Counted from the first letter of the stretch, positions 1-10,123 are shown. The stretch is DNA of 64,000 bases from CAIYUC01 sp963682005 (GCA_963682005.1 OY820914.1:1488001-1552000); one strand, 5' to 3'. Notes: generated by a model from the sequence alone, not told the origin. Numbers and translations: made by a program.

Positions 1-3000
1 CATTGCCTGCGTTACTATACCGGTACTCAATGGACCAACTGCCTGAATGGTTGCCAAACACCATTACAGCCTTCCGACATAAGCGGGAACTCCAATCCAT
101 GCATCAATGATGGCGGACTTCCCTACAGTGTTCAGGGGGTGTCGGGAGTTTCCTACAACTGGACTGTCCCTACAGGATGGTCCATTACAAACGGACAGGG
201 TACAAGCAGCATCCTGGTCACATCGGGAACGGCGGCGGGAACGATGACCGTGATACCGTTTAATTCCTGCGGTTCCGGGCCTGTGCGAACCCTTGCCCTG
301 GTCCCTACAACAAACCCGCCCCAGGCATCAGCCATAACGGGACCCGCTACTGCCTGCCAGAATACCAGCGGCCTGACATACAGCGTGACGAATATTCCCG
401 GGGTTACCTATAACTGGACCCTGCCCTCAGACTGGATCATAACGGCCGGGCAGGGAACTTACAGCATCACAGTGAACACGGGAACTTCATCAGGCACTGT
501 CGGGGTCACCCCATCCGACGTGTGCGGGAGCGGAACTCCCAAAACCTTCGCAGTGACAACGATAGGAACGCCACCCTCTCAGCCTTCGACCATCAGCGGG
601 CCTGATTCTCCCTGCCAGAATAGCGGTGGCCAAACTTACAGCGTAACGAATGTGGTGGGGGTCACCTATTTTTGGGCTGTTCCTTTCGGATGGTCAATTA
701 CTGCAGGACAGGGAACCAGTAGCATAACGGTAACCAGCGGCACTGCGTCTGGCACTGTCGGGGTTATCCCTTCCAATTCATGTGGAAATGGAATTTCCAG
801 GACACTTTCTGTCACGGTCACATTACCTCCGGGTCAACCAACCGCAATCGTTGGTCCGGAGCATCCTTGCATAAATGAATTTGCCATCTATGATGCCTAT
901 GGCGGAGGTCCTTGCAATGGCTATATTTGGACCGTCCCTCCCGGCTGGGAAATTTTTCATAATTATACTACCCTCTGGGTACGTGTTGGAACTGCCTCCG
1001 GCAATATTGTGGCCACCCCCTGGTCATATTGTGGGGATGGAACTCCCAAGTCATTTGCTGTATCATCAATTGATAAACCATCACAACCCTCTGCAATCAC
1101 GGGACCCGCTTCACCTTGCCAGAATGTAACCGGGCTGTCATACAGTGTCTCGAATGTGGCCGGGGTTACCTACACATGGTCAGTTCCTTCAGACTGGTCA
1201 ATAACAGCCGGGCAGGGAACCAACAGCATTACCGTCACAAGCGGAACTGTATCAGACACCATCAGGGTCACCCCATCCAATGTTTGCGGGAATGGTACAA
1301 CCCAGGTTCTTGCTGTCACAACAACACCTGTTCCTGCGCAGCCTTCTGCCATCACGGGGCCCGCTTCTCCATGCACACATGCTTATGTGACGTACAGTGT
1401 GACGAGTGTTCCGGGAGTCACCTATTCCTGGACTATTCCCCAAGGGTGGGTGCAAACAGACGGGACGGTAAACAGCATAACAGTCAGGGCCTGGACCATC
1501 GGGGGAACGATCACGGTCACCCCTTCCAATGCATGCGGGAACGGACCTTCCCGGTCACTGGCAGTAACAATTACCAATGATGTGCCTGACCAACCAGGCC
1601 TCATTACCGGTCCGGCCAGTCCCTGCCAGAATACGGCCGGATTGATCTATAGCGTGTATAACTGGCCCGGGGTTACCTACACCTGGACGGTTCCGGCCGG
1701 ATGGTCGATAACTTCCGGGCAGGGAACCAGCAGCATCACCGTAACCAGCGGAACGACAACGGGCACAATGATAGTTTCCCCTTCCAATTCCTGCGGCGAT
1801 GGACCCGCTCAAACGCTGGGAGTGATTACAACTGCAGTCCCGGTGCAACCCTCCACCATCACCGGGCCCGCTTCCCCATGCCAGAATACCAGCGGGCTGG
1901 TCTACAGCGTGACGACCGTTGCCGGGGTTACCTATACATGGACGGTTCCTGCCGGCTGGTCAATAACGGCCGGCCAGGGAACCAACGGTATCACGGTAAC
2001 CAGTGGAACAGCGTCGGGTAATATTTCGGTCAGCCCTGCCAATGCCTGCGGTACAGGAACCACCCCCAGGACATTGGCTGTGACAACAATCACTTCAGTT
2101 CCTTTACAGCCCTCCGTCATCAGTGGACCCGCTTCTCCCTGCCAGTTTGACGGGGACGGATTGGTTTACAGTGTAACAACTGTTAACGGGGTTTCTTATT
2201 ATTGGGAATTACCTTCTGATTGGAATATCGATGCCGGACAGGGATCCAGCACTATTTATGTATTCAACGGGTCGTCATCGGGCTCCATAAAAGTTACACC
2301 TTCCAATGCATGCGGGAGCGGAACTCCCCGAACCCTGGCTGTGACTACAACCGCTTCGGCACCTTCCCAGCCATCCGTTATCACAGGACTGAATAACCCC
2401 TGCCATAATACTTCAGGGTTGACCTACAGTGTGAGTAACGATCCGGGGGTAACGTATTATAATTGGCTTCCTCCTGCAGGCTGGACAATAACCGCCGGCC
2501 AGGGAACCAGCGGTATCACCGTGACCAGCGGAACCGCTTCCGGGAATATGGTCGTCATTCCTTCAAATTCCTGTGGGGCTGGGTCCAGTCGAACCATGGC
2601 TGTGATTACTGCAGCAGGTCTGCCCTTGCAGCCTTCTTCTATAACGGGTCCGGCTTTCCCCTGCAAGAATACGGCAAACCTGAGCTACAGCGTGACAAAT
2701 GTGCCGGGAGTCAGCTATACATGGACCGTTCCCACCGGATGGTCTGTAACCGGGGGGGCGGGAACTTCCGGTATAACCGTCACAAGTGGGACAACCTCTG
2801 GAACTGTCAGAGTCACCCCTTCCAATGGTTGCGGAAATGGAACCGACCAGACGCTGACAGTGACGACAGCGGCTGCCGCACCCTCCCAGCCATCAGTCAT
2901 CAGTGGTCCCGCTTCTGTCTGCCAGGATGACGGAAATATCAATTACAGCGTAACGGCTGTTTCAGGGGTAACCTACCACTGGACGGTACCCCTGGGATGG

Positions 3001-4950
3001 TATATAGATGACGGGGAGGGTACCAACAGCATACATGTTACACTCGAAAGCGGAGTTTCAGGTTCTATAACAGTCACGCCTTCCAATGGTTGTGGGAGTG
3101 GCCCCGCCCAGACATTAACAGTTGCAGTAGTACCTTCTGTACCTTCACAGCCATCCGTGATTTCCGGGCCGGCCAACTCCTGCCAGAACACGGCCAGCCT
3201 GGCCTATAGCGTAACAGGTGTTGCAGGGGTTACCTACAACTGGAGCCTTCCGTCCGGATGGTTAAAAACTGCCGGCGGCACATCTGCAGGCATCACGGTT
3301 ACCAGCGGAACCGCTTCAGGTACTATCGCCGTCACTCCTTCCAATGGATGCGGAAACGGAACTCAACGAACGCTGTTTGTAACGACGACGGCTGCCGTTC
3401 CTTTGCAGCCACTCTTCATTGACGGACCGACTTCGCCCTGCCAGAATACGGCCGGGCTGCTTTACAGTGTAACGAATGATCCCGGGGCTACATACGCATG
3501 GCTCGTTCCTTCCGGATGGTCAATAACATCAGGAGGCTCAACTTCCAGCATTACCCTAACCAGTGGCTCTGCATCGGGCACTGTAGCAGTTATCCCATTG
3601 AATTCCTGTGGACCAGGAACCGCACAAACACTGTCTGTGACAACATCAACTATACCCTCGCAGCCATCCGTCATCACGGGACCTACAGCTCCCTGCCAGA
3701 ATACAGCAAGTCTGACCTACAGCGTGACAAATGTTTCGGGGATTACTTATACATGGACTGTGCCGACCGGCTGGAGTATAAATTCAGGCCAGGGATCCAA
3801 TGCAATCACTGTAACCAGCGGAACGGCCGCAGGCAATATCGTAGTTACGCCTTCCTCTTCCACGTCATGCATTGGAACCGCCCGGACACTGGCTGTAACG
3901 ACCAGCACAATACCCGCAGTACCATCCGATATTTCAGGACCCGCCTCTGTCTGCCAGAATACCGCCGGGTTGGGTTACAGCGTAACGAATGTTGCCGGGG
4001 TTTCATATGATTGGAATCTTCCTTCCGGATGGTCGGTGACCGCCGGTGCAGGAACCAGCAGCATAACGGTAACAAGCGGAACAGCAGCCGGAACTATCCG
4101 GGTCAGACCATACAACAATTGCGGTTACCAGGGCGGAAGTAATCTAATCGTGACAACAACCGCTGCAGCACCATTGCAACCTGATGCAATCACAGGACCT
4201 GCTTATCCCTGCCATAATACAGCCGGGCTGACCTACAGCGTCACGAATGTTGCCGGGGTTACCTATACATGGTCCGTTCCCTCTGACTGGATTATAACTG
4301 CCGGCCAGGGAACCAGCGGCATCACCGTAACCTGCGGAACTGCAGCAGATACGATCAGGGTCACACCGTCCAATGTGTGTGGCAACGGGACCGAACAGAA
4401 ACTGGCCGTGGCCGCCATGGCCGGAATACCATCCCAGCCCTCTGCCATTACGGGTCCCGCCTCCCCATGCCAGAATACGACCGGACGGACCTACAGCGTG
4501 ACAAACGTTGCCGGGACATCCTATACCTGGACTGTTCCTTCAGACTGGTCAATTACGGCCGGACAGGGTACCAATGGCATCACAGTGACAAGCGGAACCT
4601 CATCGGGCAACATTTCAGTCACCCCTGCCAATGCTTGCGGGACGGGAACCACCCCACGGACAAAAGCGGTGACAACAACGGCTGCCGCACCGTCGCAGCC
4701 GTCCGTCATCTCGGGACCGACTTCCCCCTGCAGGCATGCAGAAGGACTGATCTACAGCGTGACGAATGTACCGGGTGTCACCTATAGCTGGAGTGTTCCC
4801 ACAGGATGGAGTATAACTGCCGGCGGGGGAACATCCAGCATAACCGTACAAGCCGGATCCGGTGGGGGAACGATCACCGTCACCCCGTCCAATTCCTGCG
4901 GGAACGGTACAGGGCGAACCCTTGCTGTAACGACTACATCATGCAAATAA
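1..4950 (+). CDS. Giant secreted PKD-like repeat protein, 5' partial
   Basis: The frame is open from the first base of the window, so the start lies upstream; the GTG at 139 is internal. The visible 1649 residues are about 19 tandem repeats of roughly 80-85 aa. Each begins with a P-x-Q-P-S-x-I-x-GP-x-x-PC linker, continues with Y-S-V-T-x-V-x-GV-x-Y-x-W-x-x-P-x-GW, and ends near V-T-P-S-N-x-CG followed by a TLAVTT strand. This matches the PKD-like (PKD_6 type) Ig-fold modules common in Bacteroidota surface proteins. Each unit carries two conserved cysteines that could pair. The protein stops at TTSCK right after the last repeat, with no T9SS sorting domain, which is odd for this kind of protein. 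The role is probably adhesin or spacer; the substrate is unknown. Repeats have diverged but keep the frame, so the array looks under selection. The next gene is convergent. Confidence 0.85.
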   Translation, partial: HCLRYYTGTQWTNCLNGCQTPLQPSDISGNSNPCINDGGLPYSVQGVSGVSYNWTVPTGWSITNGQGTSSILVTSGTAAGTMTVIPFNSCGSGPVRTLALVPTTNPPQASAITGPATACQNTSGLTYSVTNIPGVTYNWTLPSDWIITAGQGTYSITVNTGTSSGTVGVTPSDVCGSGTPKTFAVTTIGTPPSQPSTISGPDSPCQNSGGQTYSVTNVVGVTYFWAVPFGWSITAGQGTSSITVTSGTASGTVGVIPSNSCGNGISRTLSVTVTLPPGQPTAIVGPEHPCINEFAIYDAYGGGPCNGYIWTVPPGWEIFHNYTTLWVRVGTASGNIVATPWSYCGDGTPKSFAVSSIDKPSQPSAITGPASPCQNVTGLSYSVSNVAGVTYTWSVPSDWSITAGQGTNSITVTSGTVSDTIRVTPSNVCGNGTTQVLAVTTTPVPAQPSAITGPASPCTHAYVTYSVTSVPGVTYSWTIPQGWVQTDGTVNSITVRAWTIGGTITVTPSNACGNGPSRSLAVTITNDVPDQPGLITGPASPCQNTAGLIYSVYNWPGVTYTWTVPAGWSITSGQGTSSITVTSGTTTGTMIVSPSNSCGDGPAQTLGVITTAVPVQPSTITGPASPCQNTSGLVYSVTTVAGVTYTWTVPAGWSITAGQGTNGITVTSGTASGNISVSPANACGTGTTPRTLAVTTITSVPLQPSVISGPASPCQFDGDGLVYSVTTVNGVSYYWELPSDWNIDAGQGSSTIYVFNGSSSGSIKVTPSNACGSGTPRTLAVTTTASAPSQPSVITGLNNPCHNTSGLTYSVSNDPGVTYYNWLPPAGWTITAGQGTSGITVTSGTASGNMVVIPSNSCGAGSSRTMAVITAAGLPLQPSSITGPAFPCKNTANLSYSVTNVPGVSYTWTVPTGWSVTGGAGTSGITVTSGTTSGTVRVTPSNGCGNGTDQTLTVTTAAAAPSQPSVISGPASVCQDDGNINYSVTAVSGVTYHWTVPLGWYIDDGEGTNSIHVTLESGVSGSITVTPSNGCGSGPAQTLTVAVVPSVPSQPSVISGPANSCQNTASLAYSVTGVAGVTYNWSLPSGWLKTAGGTSAGITVTSGTASGTIAVTPSNGCGNGTQRTLFVTTTAAVPLQPLFIDGPTSPCQNTAGLLYSVTNDPGATYAWLVPSGWSITSGGSTSSITLTSGSASGTVAVIPLNSCGPGTAQTLSVTTSTIPSQPSVITGPTAPCQNTASLTYSVTNVSGITYTWTVPTGWSINSGQGSNAITVTSGTAAGNIVVTPSSSTSCIGTARTLAVTTSTIPAVPSDISGPASVCQNTAGLGYSVTNVAGVSYDWNLPSGWSVTAGAGTSSITVTSGTAAGTIRVRPYNNCGYQGGSNLIVTTTAAAPLQPDAITGPAYPCHNTAGLTYSVTNVAGVTYTWSVPSDWIITAGQGTSGITVTCGTAADTIRVTPSNVCGNGTEQKLAVAAMAGIPSQPSAITGPASPCQNTTGRTYSVTNVAGTSYTWTVPSDWSITAGQGTNGITVTSGTSSGNISVTPANACGTGTTPRTKAVTTTAAAPSQPSVISGPTSPCRHAEGLIYSVTNVPGVTYSWSVPTGWSITAGGGTSSITVQAGSGGGTITVTPSNSCGNGTGRTLAVTTTSCK

Positions 4951-5023
4951 TAATAATGAGTTTTGCACCTGAGATGTCCGGTTCAAAACAGGTGAGCACT
5001 TGATTTCATGTTGTCAGTTCATC

Positions 5024-6259
5024 CTAAAAGATCACCGGGAAAATAAAGATCACCACGATGCTGTATATGAAATAGACCGGCAGATAAAGGTTGATGATCC
5101 TTTCAACCCGGTCCAGCGGTTTTCTCCTGAAACCTGCAAGGTAAAGATCAGGAAGAACAAGCAGCAGGTTGACCAGGAACAGGATATTGGAAACCAGCAC
5201 AACGGTCCGGTTCGGGGTGAATCCGTCCGATAGCCGGGAAATAATGGCGGAAAGGGCGAAAAGATCAATGATGATCGTTACGGCAACAAGGAGGAACAAC
5301 AGGATGACATTCAGTTTGCGGATATTGGATTTGTCAAGTTCCGACAGGGAAAATACGATGATCACCATCACTCCGAGCAACAGCAGGTTGAAGATGATAA
5401 GGAAATCACGGTTCTTCGAAAGGTCGATGCCGGAGACCGTGATCGCAGCCAGGTAAACCAGGGCAAAGATAAATACCAGCGGGGTAAAGATCCTGGCAAT
5501 GACCGGTGCGATCCTGCTGGTGATATCCGGGTACAGGTCAATCAGAAGGGCTGCCACGACCGGGAAAACAGCCAGCCCGACGATCCCAATGTTTTCAATA
5601 TAAAACTGTCCTATTTCCATCCCGATAATGGAAAAGAGGCCGATTGTCATGCCTGAAAGAATGGCTCCCGCGATACATAACAATCCATACATGACGACCA
5701 GTTCGCCGTTAAAGCGGATAAATGCCGAGACTTTCGATGTGTCGGTATATCTGAAAGAAACCCAGGCCAGCCCGAAAAGGAACCACATGAATACCGGTGC
5801 ATGCATAAATGCCAGTATTGCTGAATCACCCGGCTTCCCGGGGAGCAGGTTCAGGTATGTTGCCAGAATTATGGCAGGAAGAGCAAGCAGCAGGATGTTT
5901 TTAATTCCGGTGATCCTGTTTTTCAGGATAAACCAGGCCGTAAGTCCGGCAAAGATGATGGCGGGAAGATTCCGGAGCCAGAAGTCTTCGATCTTCATAC
6001 TGCCGAAAACGAGGTGTGATTTTACCAGTAATGCAATCGCAATGGAGAGGATCGCGACAATCCTCAGATCGGTTTTTAACAAAGGTTGTCCCTGTCCGAC
6101 AGTCTCTTTTTTCAGCCTGATCCGCCAGAACCTGACCAAGTCGTTTTCAATCCCTGCTGAAGCTTCGGGAAAATCAAGTGTAAACCGGTTTTTGTCCTTT
6201 CTGAACAACATTTCAAGGGCTTCGGGGTCGCTGATGCTTTGAATGATTTGCTGTTTCAT
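5024..6259 (-). CDS. DUF4153-like multi-pass membrane protein
   Basis: About 411 aa from the ATG at 6259 (MKQQIIQSISDPEALEML). An upstream in-frame ATG at 6364 would add 35 residues that do not look like part of the family. The N-terminal ~70 residues are soluble and charged. They are followed by roughly 10-12 hydrophobic segments separated by short loops, up to the C-terminus. The soluble N-terminus ending in 'ALEMLFRKDKNRF' and the late segment around VIARIFTPLVFIFALVYLAA resemble DUF4153 inner-membrane proteins, whose biochemical role is unknown. It is convergent with the PKD-repeat gene and divergent from the cyclophilin lipoprotein gene. Nothing indicates a substrate. It could also be another polytopic family with the same layout. 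Confidence 0.6.
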   Translation of the reverse strand: MKQQIIQSISDPEALEMLFRKDKNRFTLDFPEASAGIENDLVRFWRIRLKKETVGQGQPLLKTDLRIVAILSIAIALLVKSHLVFGSMKIEDFWLRNLPAIIFAGLTAWFILKNRITGIKNILLLALPAIILATYLNLLPGKPGDSAILAFMHAPVFMWFLFGLAWVSFRYTDTSKVSAFIRFNGELVVMYGLLCIAGAILSGMTIGLFSIIGMEIGQFYIENIGIVGLAVFPVVAALLIDLYPDITSRIAPVIARIFTPLVFIFALVYLAAITVSGIDLSKNRDFLIIFNLLLLGVMVIIVFSLSELDKSNIRKLNVILLFLLVAVTIIIDLFALSAIISRLSDGFTPNRTVVLVSNILFLVNLLLVLPDLYLAGFRRKPLDRVERIINLYLPVYFIYSIVVIFIFPVIF

Positions 6260-6514
6260 GCTTGCCGGATTTGGATATTCTGATACATAAAACTCATCGG
6301 GGGGACAAATAATTGTGAGAAGCGAAAAATTCCATTCATGCAAAATACGTCCCAAACACAACAAGAGACATGGTTAAACACCATCAGGTAGTTCGTACGC
6401 CGCCGGGTTTTCTAAATACAGGCAAGTACCGGTCCTGGTGCCTTTTCTCAGGATGTTCATGTGGCCGGATTTGTTCTGAAAACGTATTTCATCACGAGGC
6501 AACTATAAATATCT

Positions 6515-6522
6515 TATTTTTG
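6515..6522 (+). promoter_or_regulatory. Bacteroidota -7 element upstream of cyclophilin lipoprotein gene
   Basis: TATTTTTG matches the Bacteroidota -7 consensus TAnnTTTG, about 19 nt before the ATG at 6541. No TTG at the usual -33 spacing is obvious, so support is partial. Confidence 0.4.
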
Positions 6523-6540
6523 AATGGAAATATTATTCGT

Positions 6541-7377
6541 ATGAAACAGTGTTGTTATTTCTTATTGATCAGCTTCCTTATCCAGGCAATTCTTCTGCAG
6601 TCCTGCAAGAAAAAAACGGAAGATACTCCTTCAACACCACCAGATACCCTGAGTGTAAACCTCGGACCAGACAGGGTCCTGATGGAAGGAGACAGTTTGG
6701 TATTGGACGCCGGGCATGCGGGAAGTACCTATTTATGGTCAACCGGGGGTACATCACAGACGATTATTGCAGATACAACAGGATCATTCTGGGTTAACGT
6801 CACCAGCGGAAGTAAAACGGTCACCGATACCGTATCCATCGTCCTTTCGTATAAACTTCCGCGGATTGAGACTGACTTTGGAAATATGCTGATCTGGCTT
6901 TACCCGCAAACCCCCCTTCACCGGAGTAATTTCATAAAACTTGTCACAGATCAGTTTTATGACAGCCTCATATTTCACAGGGTTATCCCCAATTTTGTGG
7001 AGCAGGGCGGTGATCCGCTGGGTACCGGATATGGCGGACCGGGGTATACGATCCCGGCAGAGATCAGGTCTGACCTCACTCACGTTTACGGTGCTGTCGG
7101 TGCTGCAAGATTAGCCGACAATGTGAATCCGAACAGGGAGTCAAACGGTTCCCAGTTTTACATTGTCAATAATAATTCCGGATACCCTTCTTTGAACGGG
7201 AAATATACCGTTTTCGGAATCGTGATTGACGGGTTTTCTGCGGTTGACGGCATCGCGGTGGTGCCGACAAACCCCAATAACAACAGGCCATTGACCAATG
7301 TATATATGACAAAGGTCAGGATCGTTTACTACACTGCCGCTGAATTGAAAAGTGTTTTTGGCTTCCAGGTACCGTAA
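6541..7377 (+). CDS. Lipoprotein cyclophilin-type peptidyl-prolyl isomerase with N-terminal Ig-like domain
   Basis: 278 aa from the ATG at 6541. The longer open frame from 6370 has no signal peptide, while this start gives a lipoprotein signal ending LLQSC with the lipidated Cys at position 22. Residues ~37-103 form an Ig-like strand module (LGPD...LDAGH...YLWSTGG...). Residues ~106-260 are a cyclophilin domain that speeds proline cis-trans isomerisation. It has the hallmark FHRVIPNFVEQGGDP at 145-159, with the catalytic Arg at 147, and GSQFYI at 203-208. Export plus lipidation places it at the periplasmic side of a membrane or on the cell surface, where it could help fold exported proteins, which are numerous nearby. 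A truncated paralogue lies at 30181-30816. The DUF1028 gene starts 13 nt downstream, suggesting cotranscription. Confidence 0.88.
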   Translation: MKQCCYFLLISFLIQAILLQSCKKKTEDTPSTPPDTLSVNLGPDRVLMEGDSLVLDAGHAGSTYLWSTGGTSQTIIADTTGSFWVNVTSGSKTVTDTVSIVLSYKLPRIETDFGNMLIWLYPQTPLHRSNFIKLVTDQFYDSLIFHRVIPNFVEQGGDPLGTGYGGPGYTIPAEIRSDLTHVYGAVGAARLADNVNPNRESNGSQFYIVNNNSGYPSLNGKYTVFGIVIDGFSAVDGIAVVPTNPNNNRPLTNVYMTKVRIVYYTAAELKSVFGFQVP

Positions 7378-7390
7378 AAAAAGTTAATCA

Positions 7391-8470
7391 ATGGAAAGAG
7401 ATGTTTATTCTTTGAAATTCGTGCATACCCGCTTATTCTTTTCCTTAATAACGCTTGGTACTGCAATATTGTTCATTGTCATGGCAACAGGCCAGGGGAA
7501 GGCCCAGGACACATTTTCGATCGTCGCTGTTGATACGGTCACAGGGGAGATCGGGAGCGCGGGTGCGTCGTGCGTCACTTCAAGCGGAGCCTATCCGCAC
7601 GGAGCTGCAATCCTGAGCGACGTGATCCCCGGGATCGGCGCGATACACACGCAGGCAGCCTGGAACAGCATTAACCAGGCCAATGCCCATGCCCATATGA
7701 TGGCCGGTGAATCGCCGCAGCAGATCATCACCTGGCTGATAGCCAATGATGCCCAGGGAAACTCCTCGACACGGCAGTATGGCATTGTCGATTTTCGCAA
7801 CAATCAACCGCGGGCAGCCGCTTACACAGGGATAAATTGTACCAATTACAAGAACGATACGGCAGGCATTTTTTATTCCATCCAGGGCAATATCCTTATG
7901 GGCCAGGGGATCCTCGACTCGATGCAGACCAGGTTTCTCTCAACCCAGGGAACGCTGGCCGACCGGTTGATGGCAGCGTTGCAGGGAGCCAAGGTGATCG
8001 GCGCCGATACCCGTTGCGCCCCGAACAACAGTTCCTCCCTTTCCGCTTTTCTGCGGGTGGCCCAGCCAAACAACGCTGCCGACAGCCTTTACCTCGATTT
8101 GTGGATGGCTTATCCCCAGGGCTTTTCAGGACAGGTGCCCACCGACCCGATCGATTCGCTGCAGATCCTTTACGATCAGTGGAAAACCACAAACTCCATC
8201 TTCGTAACCGGCGATGTCCTCCTCAATTGGGTGAAAATCATAACCGGGCCCGACGGCAGAACGGCACTCGACTTTTCCGGCTGCCGCGATTATTCAAAGC
8301 TGCGGCTGGTCCTTTTCGATCTTACGGGCAGGGAGGTGATGGATATTCCGGTGACCAACGTGGTTATCCGGCCATTCGGAACGCAGGTCACTCAACCTGC
8401 ATTTTTCCTTTACCGGGTCTTAAGGCAGGATAACCGCATCGTCGCCCAGGGAAAGTTCTTCGCGAATTGA
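7391..8470 (+). CDS. Secreted DUF1028 family protein with T9SS-like C-terminus
   Basis: 359 aa. A long N-terminal hydrophobic stretch (~residues 14-33) followed by GQGKAQ acts as a signal peptide. Residues ~37-265 match DUF1028 proteins: TFSIVAVD near the mature start, then GEIGSAGASCVT, a central HTQAAWN, and a D-A-x-x-S-x-R-Q-Y-G-I-V segment. DUF1028 proteins are thought to adopt an Ntn-hydrolase-like fold; the substrate is not established. The last ~65 residues (LRLVLFDLTGREVMD...FFLYRVL...GKFFAN) read like a T9SS type A sorting domain, which would direct the protein across the outer membrane. It lies 13 nt after the cyclophilin gene on the same strand. A GC-rich hairpin follows the stop codon. 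Confidence 0.78.
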   Translation: MERDVYSLKFVHTRLFFSLITLGTAILFIVMATGQGKAQDTFSIVAVDTVTGEIGSAGASCVTSSGAYPHGAAILSDVIPGIGAIHTQAAWNSINQANAHAHMMAGESPQQIITWLIANDAQGNSSTRQYGIVDFRNNQPRAAAYTGINCTNYKNDTAGIFYSIQGNILMGQGILDSMQTRFLSTQGTLADRLMAALQGAKVIGADTRCAPNNSSSLSAFLRVAQPNNAADSLYLDLWMAYPQGFSGQVPTDPIDSLQILYDQWKTTNSIFVTGDVLLNWVKIITGPDGRTALDFSGCRDYSKLRLVLFDLTGREVMDIPVTNVVIRPFGTQVTQPAFFLYRVLRQDNRIVAQGKFFAN

Positions 8471-8489
8471 TCAGTACAAGTCTGTTTGA

Positions 8490-8520
8490 GCTCCCCTGGC
8501 TGCCTGTAGGCAGGTGGAGC
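8490..8520 (+). terminator. Hairpin after the cyclophilin-DUF1028 pair
   Basis: GCTCC at 8490 pairs with GGAGC at 8516-8520, and an inner CTGCC/GGCAG stem has a TGTA loop. A short T-containing stretch (GATTTTCC) follows. It sits 20 nt after the stop codon, consistent with a terminator. Confidence 0.45.
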
Positions 8521-8639
8521 GATTTTCCTAATTCGGTGATGTATTTTAGGTTCAACTCATTTGATTTGGGTTGCCGACTATCCCATCACAATTAACAAAG
8601 GTTTAACTGTTCCAAAAGAATTTTGCCGGTTCACTGTGT

Positions 8640-8647
8640 TACTTTTG
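8640..8647 (+). promoter_or_regulatory. Bacteroidota -7 element for the beta-lactamase-fold gene
   Basis: TACTTTTG matches TAnnTTTG, 48 nt before the ATG at 8696. The nearest upstream TTG is closer than the usual 19-21 nt spacing, so only the -7 box is well supported. Confidence 0.4.
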
Positions 8648-8695
8648 CTTTGACAAATTTCAGCACATTGGATCTAAACGATAACCATAGTCATC

Positions 8696-10123
8696 ATGAA
8701 AAACAAAAAATTGAAGTTATTTTTCCTTTCCCTGGGCGCAATTTCAGCCACGATATGTCATGGCCAGGAAATGAGGCTGATTCCGGTAAGCCGGATCGAT
8801 TCGCTCTTTCAGAAAGCCGTTGAGATGAATATTTTCTCAGGGAATGTGTTGGTTGTTCACAACAAAGGTGTTGTGTATGAAAAATCTTTCGGCAAGGCCG
8901 ATTACGAAAAAAATATCCCGAACACAGCGGAAACAAAATTTCAACTGGCATCCATTACGAAAGATTTTACCCGGGTGATGATCCTGCAGCTTGCAGAGCA
9001 GCATAAAATATCACTTGCCGGCACCATCGGGCAGTACCTTCCGGGGTTTTCGGAGGAGGTATCCAAGGTGACGGTGGGTCAGCTCCTTGATTTCTCCTCC
9101 GGACTGGGCGATTACCATACTTCTTCCGCATTTCAGCAAATGGACGGGAAACCACTTGTAATCCGGGATCTATTGCCGGTCATCCGGGAAGAAAAACTTC
9201 AGTTTGAGCCGGGCACCAGGGTGCTATATTCAAATTCCGGATATGTGGTGCTTGGTGCAATTATCGAAAAAGTGACCGGGAAAAACTATTATGAGAATCT
9301 TAAAGAATTGATTCTTTCCCCGTTGAATATGAACAATACCGCCATCAACGGCTACATCCCGTCATTGCCGGGAATCGCTACAGGATATATGACCAACCAG
9401 ATTGGGCCTTTATTGGACAATAGCCGGTTTCACCTTGCAGGCGGAGGCGATGGGGGTATTTATACCACGACCCATGATCTGCTCGCATTCATTACTTCTC
9501 TCTTTTATGATAACAGGTTATTATCCGACAGCAGCAAACTCATTTTTGTGTCAGGCAAAATGAGTCCGGGAAAATTCACATCCTGGGCAGAATTCCGGAA
9601 CACAGGGCGGTATTCGCCTGCAGGAGGCGCCCCGGGCGTAAGCACGCTTTATACGGTAAATATGAAAACACAAAATATAGCGATCATCCTCTCGAATTAT
9701 GATGAAGGAACGGCGGAAGAGATCGGGATAAGATTATCGGCCATCCTGAATGACAAACCTTTGATTCCTTTGCATCAGCCGGCATCCAAATACCTCTATC
9801 AAATCATCAAGACAAAAGGCGGGAATTATTTCAGGGAGAACTACCGGAAGGAGGTGGAAAACGCGGGAATGAACCCGGATGATGACATGGTTTTATTAAA
9901 TGTCGGCAACAAATTATCGGAGGAGAAGGATTATGACAACGCAATAGACCTTTACACTATTTATACACAGGAATTCCCCCGCATCATCATCGCCTGGAAT
10001 GAACTGGGAGAACTTTACCTGGAGAAAGGCGACAAACAAAATGCAGGCAAGTGTTTCAGCGCGGCACTCAGGCTGAGCCCGGATAACCGGAGAGCAAAAA
10101 AAGGCCTGGAAAACTCAAAGTAA
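8696..10123 (+). CDS. Exported beta-lactamase-fold serine hydrolase with C-terminal TPR
   Basis: 475 aa with a signal peptide (~1-24, ending ATICHGQ). Residues ~34-345 are the beta-lactamase/penicillin-binding-like class C fold: nucleophile motif S86-I-T-K89, second motif Y178-S-N180, and a glycine-rich AGGAPG stretch in the place of the third motif. Such proteins include esterases, D-aminopeptidases and carboxypeptidases. True beta-lactamase activity is not implied, and the KTG-type third box is altered. The last ~110 residues contain two TPR-like helix pairs (NKLSEEKDYDNAIDLY..., WNELGELYLEKGDKQNAGKCFSAALRLSPD), a fusion often seen in Bacteroidota. It appears monocistronic, with its own -7 box and a convergent small gene downstream. 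Confidence 0.85.
   Translation: MKNKKLKLFFLSLGAISATICHGQEMRLIPVSRIDSLFQKAVEMNIFSGNVLVVHNKGVVYEKSFGKADYEKNIPNTAETKFQLASITKDFTRVMILQLAEQHKISLAGTIGQYLPGFSEEVSKVTVGQLLDFSSGLGDYHTSSAFQQMDGKPLVIRDLLPVIREEKLQFEPGTRVLYSNSGYVVLGAIIEKVTGKNYYENLKELILSPLNMNNTAINGYIPSLPGIATGYMTNQIGPLLDNSRFHLAGGGDGGIYTTTHDLLAFITSLFYDNRLLSDSSKLIFVSGKMSPGKFTSWAEFRNTGRYSPAGGAPGVSTLYTVNMKTQNIAIILSNYDEGTAEEIGIRLSAILNDKPLIPLHQPASKYLYQIIKTKGGNYFRENYRKEVENAGMNPDDDMVLLNVGNKLSEEKDYDNAIDLYTIYTQEFPRIIIAWNELGELYLEKGDKQNAGKCFSAALRLSPDNRRAKKGLENSK

Noticed and set aside
153..4851. Many minus-strand and other-frame ORFs over the PKD-repeat gene
   Set aside because: They recur with the ~245-bp repeat period, have odd composition (Arg/Cys/His rich or Pro/Val strings) and are shadows of the real frame.
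8696..10123. Antibiotic-resistance beta-lactamase
   Set aside because: It has SxxK and YxN motifs but not the third KTG box, and carries TPR repeats; it belongs to the broad serine hydrolase group with unknown substrate.
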